Below, piece after piece: positions 1-6,300 of a stretch of DNA of 12,382 bases. A program made the translations under genes and the position numbers. The notes below the pieces were generated by a model, which was not told where the DNA came from, did not search any database, and saw only the letters and a program-made list of their open reading frames with translations. The stretch covers positions 1-12,382 of the forward strand of contig DASRIS010000125.1 of the NCBI GenBank assembly GCA_035649895.1. The letters are read 5' to 3'. How positions within the stretch are numbered: position 1 is the stretch's first letter; every line of letters begins with the position of its first letter. This stretch comes from DASSUC01 sp035649895 (GTDB lineage: Bacteria; Actinomycetota; Actinomycetes; Mycobacteriales; Micromonosporaceae).

Positions 1-730
1 GCAGGGGGAGATCGCGGCGGCGTGCGTGGCGGGTGCGCTGTCCCTTGAGGACGCGGCGAAGGTGGTGGCGCTGCGCAGCGCGGCGCTGGTGGGGCTGTCC
101 GGGCGGGGTGGGATGGTGTCGGTGTCCCTGCCCGCCGACCAGGTCGCCCAGCGCATCGCCGCCTGGGGTGACCGGCTGTCGGTGGCCGCGGTCAACGGCC
201 CGGCCACGGTGGTCGTCTCCGGCGAGCCGGGCGCGCTGGACGAGCTGCTCACCACCTGCGAGGCCGACGGGATGCGGGCCCGGCGGGTCGCCGTGGACTA
301 CGCGTCCCACTCGGCGCAGATCGACACCATCCGCGACAAGCTCCTCGCGGACCTGGCCGGCATCCACCCGCAGGTGGCCACGGTGCCGATGGTGTCCACG
401 GTGACGGGGGACTGGGTAGAGGCGTCCACTCTGGACGCCAGCTACTGGTTCACCAACCTGCGTCAGACGGTGCGGTTCCACGAGGCGGTGCAGCGGCTGC
501 AGGATGACGGGTTCGGGCTGCTGGTCGAGTGCAGCCCTCACCCCGTCCTCGTTGCTGGTGTGCCGGACGCCCTGGCGGTGGGGTCCCTGCGCCGTGACGA
601 CGGCGGCCCCACCCGCTTCCTCACCTCCCTCGCCGAGGCCTACGTCCACGGCGTGCCCGTGGACTGGAAGCTGCCCGGCGGGCGGCGGGTGGACCTGCCC
701 ACGTACCCGTTCCAGCGGCAGCGGTTCTGG
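1..730 (+). repeat. Conserved AT-coding block, copy 1 (PKS A)
   Basis: This copy is cut by the window start. It is closely similar at DNA level to 5339-6065 in gene B and 10303-11032 in gene C. Its second half (from about 420) is closest to the gene C copy: both encode STLDASYWFTNLRQTVRF, where gene B differs at several places. Confidence 0.85.
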
Positions 731-3379
731 CTGGACCCGCCCGCCGACGCGGGGCTGGGCCGCAGCGAGCATCCGCTGCTGGGCGCGGTGGTGACCCTCG
801 CCAACGGCGGCGTGGTCCTGGCCGGGCGGCTGTCGGTCGGCACGCACCCGTGGCTGGCTGACCACACCGTGGCCACCACCACCCTGCTGCCCGGCACCGG
901 CCTGCTGGAGCTCGCCCTCCAGGCCGGCGACGCCACCGGCTGCCACCACATCGACGAGCTCACCCTGGAGACCCCGCTCACCCTGCCTAGCCACGGCGCC
1001 GTACACGTCCAGGTCTCCGTCGACCCTCCCGACGACCGCGGCGGCCGCACCCTGACGATCCACTCCCGCCCCGACGAGCACCAGGAGTGGAGCTGCCACG
1101 CCACGGCACTCCTCACCACGGCCGCGGGCCGCCCCGCCTTCGACCTGAGCGCCTGGCCGCCAGACGGTGCCGAGCAGCTTGCCGTGCAGGGCTTCTACGA
1201 GGACGCGGCGAAGCTCGGCTACGCGTACGGCCCTGCCTTCCAGGGCCTGCGGGCGGTGTGGCGGCGCGGGGACGAGGTCTACGCCGAGGTCGTGCTGCCG
1301 CAGGAGCAGCAGGCCGACGCGGTGCGGTACGGCATCCACCCCGCCCTGCTCGACGCGGCCCTGCACGCGGTGGTGCTGACCAGCTTCGACGAGCCCACCG
1401 GACAGGTCCGGCTGCCGTTCTCGTGGAACGGGGTGGAGCTGTTCGCCACCGGCGCCACCAGCCTGCGGGTGCGCATCAGCCTGCTCGGCGAGGAAACGGT
1501 GGCGGTCGCCGCCGCGGACGGCTCCGGCCAGCCGGTGGCCGCGGTGGCCTCGCTGGCCTCCCGGCCGGTCTCCGCCGGACAGCTCGGCCGGGCGGGCCGG
1601 TACGACACCGACGCGCTGTTCCGGGTGGAGTGGCAGCCCGTCCCTGCCCACCCACCGTCGGCCGCGCCAGAGGCGGCAGCGACAGAGGTGTTCCGGTGCC
1701 CGGCCGTCGACGCGGACCTCCCCGAGGCGGTACGTACGGTGACCGCGGCGGTCCTGGATGCCCTACAGTCCACGACGGCGCCGCGGCTGGCGGTGGTGAC
1801 CAGAGCCGGCGACCTGGCGCACGCGGCAGCGCGCGGCCTGGTGCGGTCCGCGCAGTCGGAGGACCCGGACCGGTTCATCCTGGTGGAGCTGGACGAGGAC
1901 AACGGGTCGCTGCTCGACGCGGCCATCGCGTCGGGTGAGCCGCAGGTGCTGGTCAGAGACGGTGCCCTGGCGGTGCCGCGGCTGGTCCGCGCCGCGCCGG
2001 CCGAGCCGGTCACGCTCGACCCGGACGGTACCGTGCTGGTCACCGGCGGCACCGGCACGCTGGGCGGGCTGCTCGCCCGGCACCTGGTCACCGCGTACGG
2101 CGTACGCCACCTGGTGCTGGCCAGCCGTGGCGGGCACGCCCCGGACCTCGCCGCCGACCTGGCCGAGCTGGGCGCCGAGGTCCGGGTGGTGGCGTGCGAC
2201 GTGGCCGACCGGGCCGCGCTCGCCGACGTGCTCGCCGGCACTCCGGCGCTGGCCGGCGTGGTGCACTGCGCCGGGACGGTCGACGACGCGGTGGTCGGGT
2301 CGCTCACCCCCGAGCGGCTCGACCGGGTGCTGCGGCCCAAGGTCGACGCCGCTGTCCACCTGCACGAGCTGACCCGCGACCGGGACCTGTCGCTCTTCGT
2401 CCTGTTCTCCGCCGCGGCCGGGGTGCTGGGTAACACCGGGCAGGGCAGCTACGCGGCGGCCAACACCTTCCTGGACGCGCTCGCCGAGCACCGGCGGGCG
2501 CAGGGCCTCCCCGCGGTCTCGCTGGCCTGGGGGCACTGGGAGCAGGCGAGCGGGCTCACCGCACGGCTCGGCGAGGACGACAAGGCGCGGCTGGCCCGTA
2601 CCGGGATCCTGCCGATGCCGCGCGAGCAGGCCCTCGCGCTGTTCGACGCGGCGGTCGGCGGCGGCGAGGCGCTGCTGGTGCCGGCGCGGCTGGACCTCGC
2701 GGGCTGGCGGGCACGGGCCGCCGCCGCGACCGCCGTCCCGCCGATGCTGCGGGCCCTGGTACGCGGCGCGCCCCGGCGCGCCGCCGGCGACCCGCCCGAG
2801 GCGTCCGCGCTGGCACAGCGGCTGGCCGGCAGGCCGCCGGAGGAGCGGGAGGCGGTGCTGCTCGACGTGGTACGCGCCCACGTCGCCACGGTGCTCGGCC
2901 ACGCCTCGCCGCGCGCGGTCGCCGCCGACCGGGCGTTCAAGGAGCTGGGCTTCGACTCGCTGCTCGCGGTCGAGCTGCGCAACCGGCTCGGCGCGGCGAC
3001 CGGGCTGCGCCTGCCGGCCACGCTGGTCTTCGACCATCCCACGCCGACCGTCCTGGCCAGAGCGCTGCTCACCCAGCTGGGCCCGTCCGGCGGCGCCGGC
3101 GCGCCGCGGCTGGACGAGCTGGACCGGCTGGCCGCCACCCTGCTGGCCGAGGCCGGCGCGGACGGGCCGGCCCGGGCCAAGGTGGCGGCGCGGCTGAAGG
3201 CACTGCTGTCCAAGGTGACCGGCGCCGGGGTGGCTGATGCCGGGCCGGGCCGCGCCGGTTCCGGCGGGGCACGGGCCGACGCTGGCGCCGACCGGGCCGG
3301 CTCCGGCCACGACTTCGCGACGGCAACCGACGACGAGCTGTTCGACTTCCTTGACCGCGACGCGAGCCTCCCGGAGTAG
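1..3379 (+). CDS. Type I modular PKS, 3' part: (AT)-DH-KR-ACP-docking (PKS gene A, 5'-truncated)
   Basis: The reading frame (codons from base 2) is open from the window edge to TAG at 3377-3379, so the true start lies upstream. Base 1 is the last base of the AT active-site Ser codon. Domains in nucleotides: AT to about 730, with YASH at 299-310 predicting methylmalonyl-CoA; DH about 767-1570, with catalytic His 863-865, YGPAFQGL 1226-1249 and catalytic Asp 1352-1354; KR structural half from about 1616 and catalytic half from about 2027; ACP with phosphopantetheine Ser at 2957-2959 in LGFDSL; C-terminal docking helices from 3107. The KR joins the DH with no ER between them. By type the module would condense methylmalonate and leave an alpha-methyl enoyl thioester on the ACP. 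Two deviations cast doubt: the KR catalytic Ser is Ala, and the DH motif Gly is Thr. The protein acts in the cytosol as a homodimer (family knowledge) and probably hands its chain to the product of the next gene. Confidence 0.97.
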   Translation, partial: QGEIAAACVAGALSLEDAAKVVALRSAALVGLSGRGGMVSVSLPADQVAQRIAAWGDRLSVAAVNGPATVVVSGEPGALDELLTTCEADGMRARRVAVDYASHSAQIDTIRDKLLADLAGIHPQVATVPMVSTVTGDWVEASTLDASYWFTNLRQTVRFHEAVQRLQDDGFGLLVECSPHPVLVAGVPDALAVGSLRRDDGGPTRFLTSLAEAYVHGVPVDWKLPGGRRVDLPTYPFQRQRFWLDPPADAGLGRSEHPLLGAVVTLANGGVVLAGRLSVGTHPWLADHTVATTTLLPGTGLLELALQAGDATGCHHIDELTLETPLTLPSHGAVHVQVSVDPPDDRGGRTLTIHSRPDEHQEWSCHATALLTTAAGRPAFDLSAWPPDGAEQLAVQGFYEDAAKLGYAYGPAFQGLRAVWRRGDEVYAEVVLPQEQQADAVRYGIHPALLDAALHAVVLTSFDEPTGQVRLPFSWNGVELFATGATSLRVRISLLGEETVAVAAADGSGQPVAAVASLASRPVSAGQLGRAGRYDTDALFRVEWQPVPAHPPSAAPEAAATEVFRCPAVDADLPEAVRTVTAAVLDALQSTTAPRLAVVTRAGDLAHAAARGLVRSAQSEDPDRFILVELDEDNGSLLDAAIASGEPQVLVRDGALAVPRLVRAAPAEPVTLDPDGTVLVTGGTGTLGGLLARHLVTAYGVRHLVLASRGGHAPDLAADLAELGAEVRVVACDVADRAALADVLAGTPALAGVVHCAGTVDDAVVGSLTPERLDRVLRPKVDAAVHLHELTRDRDLSLFVLFSAAAGVLGNTGQGSYAAANTFLDALAEHRRAQGLPAVSLAWGHWEQASGLTARLGEDDKARLARTGILPMPREQALALFDAAVGGGEALLVPARLDLAGWRARAAAATAVPPMLRALVRGAPRRAAGDPPEASALAQRLAGRPPEEREAVLLDVVRAHVATVLGHASPRAVAADRAFKELGFDSLLAVELRNRLGAATGLRLPATLVFDHPTPTVLARALLTQLGPSGGAGAPRLDELDRLAATLLAEAGADGPARAKVAARLKALLSKVTGAGVADAGPGRAGSGGARADAGADRAGSGHDFATATDDELFDFLDRDASLPE
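767..1570 (+). other. Dehydratase domain of PKS gene A (variant HxxxTxxxxP motif)
   Basis: The double-hotdog DH fold is recognised from the opening HPLLGA, the WLADH motif, YGPAFQGL and HPALLDAALH. The catalytic pair is present: His at 863-865 and Asp at 1352-1354, 163 residues apart, close to the spacing (164) of the DH in gene C. The conserved Gly four residues after the His is Thr (acc, 875-877); gene C has Gly (ggc) at the same place (11195-11197). The closing Pro (890-892) is kept. The domain would remove water from a beta-hydroxy-alpha-methyl intermediate. Activity is likely but less certain than for the gene C DH. Confidence 0.9.
2027..2540 (+). other. Ketoreductase catalytic subdomain of PKS gene A, catalytic Ser replaced by Ala
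   Basis: The NADPH-binding loop TGGTGTLG is intact at 2042-2065. A VDD triplet (2279-2287) sits where B-type KRs have LDD, predicting a B-type (usually D-hydroxyl) outcome. The catalytic Lys (2339-2341), Tyr (2450-2452) and Asn (2462-2464) are present. The Ser expected 24 residues after the Lys and 13 before the Tyr is Ala (gcc, 2411-2413), in a context reading FSAAAG instead of the usual FSSAAG. The preceding Ser (2408-2410) is the non-catalytic one in family members. Whether the enzyme still reduces cannot be settled from sequence. Confidence 0.88.
3221..3310 (+). repeat. Low-complexity Gly/Ala/Asp/Arg linker in the docking tail of PKS A
   Basis: These thirty codons encode almost only Gly, Ala, Asp, Arg, Ser and Pro, with imperfect repeats of RAGSG and ADAG. 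They lie between the dimerisation helices and the terminal docking helix. The equivalent position in gene B holds a shorter, ordinary segment (TGGADPRAVTEKLD). This is probably a flexible tether that grew by slippage, and it is in frame throughout. Confidence 0.75.
3373..3376 (+). promoter_or_regulatory. Ribosome binding site for PKS gene B
   Basis: GGAG lies inside the last codons of gene A, seven bases before the ATG at 3384. It supports that ATG as the start. The upstream GTG at 3380 belongs to another frame. Confidence 0.7.
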
Positions 3380-3383
3380 GTGA

Positions 3384-6300
3384 ATGGACAGCGAAGAGAA
3401 GCTGCGTCAGTACCTCAGGCGGGCCGCCGCCGACCTCGACCAGGCCCGCAGGCGGGTACGCGAGCTCGAGGAGCCGGAGCCGGTAGCGGTCGTCGGGATG
3501 GCGTGCCGGTACCCGGGCGGCGTGTCCTCGCCGGAGGAGCTGTGGGCCCTGGTCGCCGACGGACGGGACGCGATCTCTGGGTTCCCGGCCGACCGCGGTT
3601 GGGACCTGGGCGCGCTCTACCACCCCGACCCGGACCATCTCGGTACGAGCTACGCCCGGGAAGGCGGGTTCCTCTACGACGCGGCCGAGTTCGACGCGGA
3701 GCTGTTCGGGATCTCGCCGCGGGAGGCGCTGGCCATGGACCCCCAGCAGCGGCTCCTGCTCGAGGTCACCTGGGAGGCGTTCGAACGGGCCGGCATCGAC
3801 CCGCTGTCGCTTTCGGGCAGCGCGACCGGTGTGTTCGTCGGCGCCTCGTCCTCGGACTACGCCACGGTGCTGCGGCGCTCGCTGGCCGAGGTGGAGGGCT
3901 ACTTCGGCACCGGCACCACCGGCAGCGTCCTGTCTGGACGGGTCGCCTACCAGTTCGGCTTCGAGGGCCCGGCGCTGACGGTGGACACGGCCTGCTCGTC
4001 GTCGCTGGTCGCGCTGCACCTTGCCGGGCAGGCGCTGTGGCACGGCGAGTGCCCGCTGGCCGTGGCCGCCGGGGTGGCGGTGATGGCGACCCCGGCCGGG
4101 TTCGTCGAGTTCAGCCGGCAGCGGGGGCTGGCGCCGGACGGCCGCGTGAAGCCGTTCTCGGCCGCCGCGGACGGTACGGCGTGGGCCGAGGGCGTCGGCG
4201 TGCTGCTGCTGGAGCGGCTGCCCGACGCGCTGCGCAACGGGCACCGGGTATGGGCGGTGGTCCGAGGCTCAGCCGTCAACCAGGACGGGGCGAGCAACGG
4301 GCTGACCGCCCCGAACGGGCCGTCCCAGCAGCGGGTGATCCAGCAGGCCCTGGCGAGCGGCCGGCTTTCTCCATCCGATGTGGACGCGGTGGAGGCGCAC
4401 GGCACGGGGACCCGCCTGGGTGACCCGATCGAGGCGCAGGCGCTGCTCGCCACGTACGGGCAGGACCGGCCGGACGGCTGCCCACTGTGGCTGGGTGCGG
4501 TGAAGTCGAACATCGGCCACACCGCTGCCGCAGCCGGGATGGCTGGCGTGATCAAGATGGTGCTGGCTTTCCAGGAGGGCGTGCTGCCGCCGACGCTGCA
4601 CGTGGACGCGCCGACGCCGGAGGTGGACTGGTCGGCGGGGGCCGTGTCGCTGCTGACGCGACCGCAGGAGTGGACGGCCAACGGCCGGCCGCGGCGGGCC
4701 GGGGTGTCCTCGTTCGGGGTCAGCGGCACCAACGCCCACGTGATCGTGGAGGAGCCACCGCCGGCCGATGCCCTCTTGCCGCCCCCTGAGGACGGGCCCG
4801 CGCCCGGGCCCGTGCCGTGGGTCCTGTCGGCCCGGACGCCGGGTGCCCTGCGGGCGCAGGCGGCCCGGTTGCTGTCCCATGTGGAGGCCCGGCCGGACCT
4901 GCGGGCGGTGGATGTGGCGTTCTCGCTGGTGACCACGAGGGCCGCACTCGACCACCGGGCCGTTGTCGTCGGCGAGGACCGGGACGGGTACGCCGCCGGG
5001 CTGCTCGCGCTGGCCAGCGCGAAACCGGCACCGAACCTCGTGTCCGGCGCGGCCGAGAGCGCCTGCCGGGTGGTGTTCGTGTTCTCGGGGCAGGGTTCGC
5101 AGTGGGCGGGGATGGGGCTGGAGCTGGCGGCGTCCTCGCCGGTGTTCGCGGTGCGGCTGCGGGAGTGTGCTGAGGCGTTGGCGCCGCACACCGGGTGGTC
5201 GTTGCTGGACGTGCTCGGTGACGAGCGGGCGTTGGGGCGGGTGGAGGTGGTGCAGCCGGCGTTGTTCGCGGTGATGGTGTCCCTGGCCGAGCTGTGGCGG
5301 CATCACGGGGTGCGGCCGGCGGCGGTGGTGGGGCACTCGCAGGGTGAGATCGCGGCGGCTTGCGTGGTTGGGGCGCTGTCCCTTGAGGACGCGGCGAAGG
5401 TGGTCGCCCTGCGCAGCGCGGCGCTGGTGGGGCTGTCCGGGCGGGGTGGGATGGTCTCGGTGTCCCTGCCCGTCGAGCAGGTCGCCCAGCGCATCGCCGC
5501 TTGGGGTGAGCGGCTGTCGGTGGCGGCGGTGAACGGTCCGGCCACGGTGGTCGTCTCCGGTGAGCCGGTGGCGTTGGACGAGATGCTGGCCGGCTGTGAG
5601 GCCGACGGGGTGCGGGCGCGGCGGGTCGCGGTGGACTACGCCTCCCACTCGGCGCAGATCGACGCCGTCCGCGGCAAGCTGCTGGCTGACCTGGCCGGCA
5701 TCCGTCCGCAGCCGGCGTCGGTGCCGATGGTGTCCACGGTGACCGGGGACTGGGTCGACACGTCCACACTGGACGCCGGCTACTGGTTCGACAACCTGCG
5801 CCAGACCGTCCGCCTCCACGAGGCGGTGCAGCGGCTTCAAGCCGAGGGCTACGGACCGCTGGTGGAGTGCAGCCCCCACCCGGTCCTGGTGGCCGGCATC
5901 CCGGACACCCTCGCCATCGGCTCCCTGCGCCGTGACGACGGCGGCCCCGCCCGCTTCCTCACCTCCCTCGCCGAGGCCCACGTCCACGGCGTGGCCGTGG
6001 ACTGGCGGCTTCAGGGGCGGCGGGTGGACCTGCCCACGTACCCGTTCCAGCGCCAGCGCTACTGGGTGGAGCCACCAGGGGACGAGGTGCGGGGCGACGC
6101 CGTCGAGGGGCGCTTCTGGGACGCGGTCGAGCGGCAGGACCTGACCACGCTCGCCGACCAGCTGCGGCTGGACGGAGCCGAAGACAGGTCGTCGCTGGCG
6201 GCCGTACTGCCGGCTCTGTCCACCTGGCACCAGCGCCACCGCGAACAGTCGGTGCTGGACTCATGGCGCTACCGCATCGCCTGGCAGACGGTCAGCCCCG

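Larger units (their letters stand above)
3107..3479 (+). other. Docking interface between PKS A (C-terminus) and PKS B (N-terminus)
   Basis: The tail of gene A (3107-3376) has two predicted amphipathic helices (starting LDELDRLAATLL, and ARAKVAARLKALLSK) that resemble the dimerisation part of class 1 C-docking domains. A Gly/Ala-rich linker follows, then an acidic terminal helix containing ATDDELFDFLD. Gene B begins (3384-3479) with a basic coiled-coil segment, EEKLRQYLRR through RRRVRELEE, typical of the matching class 1 N-docking domain. Acidic-to-basic pairing is the known mode of recognition, so A->B chain transfer is inferred. The boundary is marked by a stop, four bases and an ATG. Confidence 0.82.

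Noticed and set aside
26..28. GTG at 26 as the start of PKS gene A
   Set aside because: The same frame is open to the window edge and encodes the conserved QGEIAAAC continuing from the AT active-site Ser, so this is an internal valine.
3377..3383. A terminator or promoter between PKS A and B
   Set aside because: The gap is only four bases, with no room for a hairpin or promoter. The B-C gap of two bases is the same case.
3993..3995. Possible KSQ-type or inactive ketosynthase
   Set aside because: Both ketosynthases have TACSSS with the active Cys (3993-3995 and 8942-8944) and both His residues at the normal spacing of 135 and 40.
3380..4423. GTG-started frame overlapping the beginning of PKS B
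   Set aside because: It is out of frame with the KS motifs and encodes Arg/Gly-rich low complexity. The ATG at 3384 has a ribosome binding site and a docking coiled coil.
4269..6239. Long minus-strand open frame (656 codons) opposite PKS B
   Set aside because: It lies wholly opposite KS and AT coding sequence. Its translation is Arg/Pro/Gly/His-rich low complexity with no recognisable domain, as expected for the antisense of high-GC genes.
6070..6260. Remnant DH domain between AT and KR in PKS B
   Set aside because: The stretch (FWDAVERQDLTTLADQL through SLAAVLPALSTW) matches the dimerisation element of KR-only modules. No HxxxGxxxxP or HPALLDA is present.
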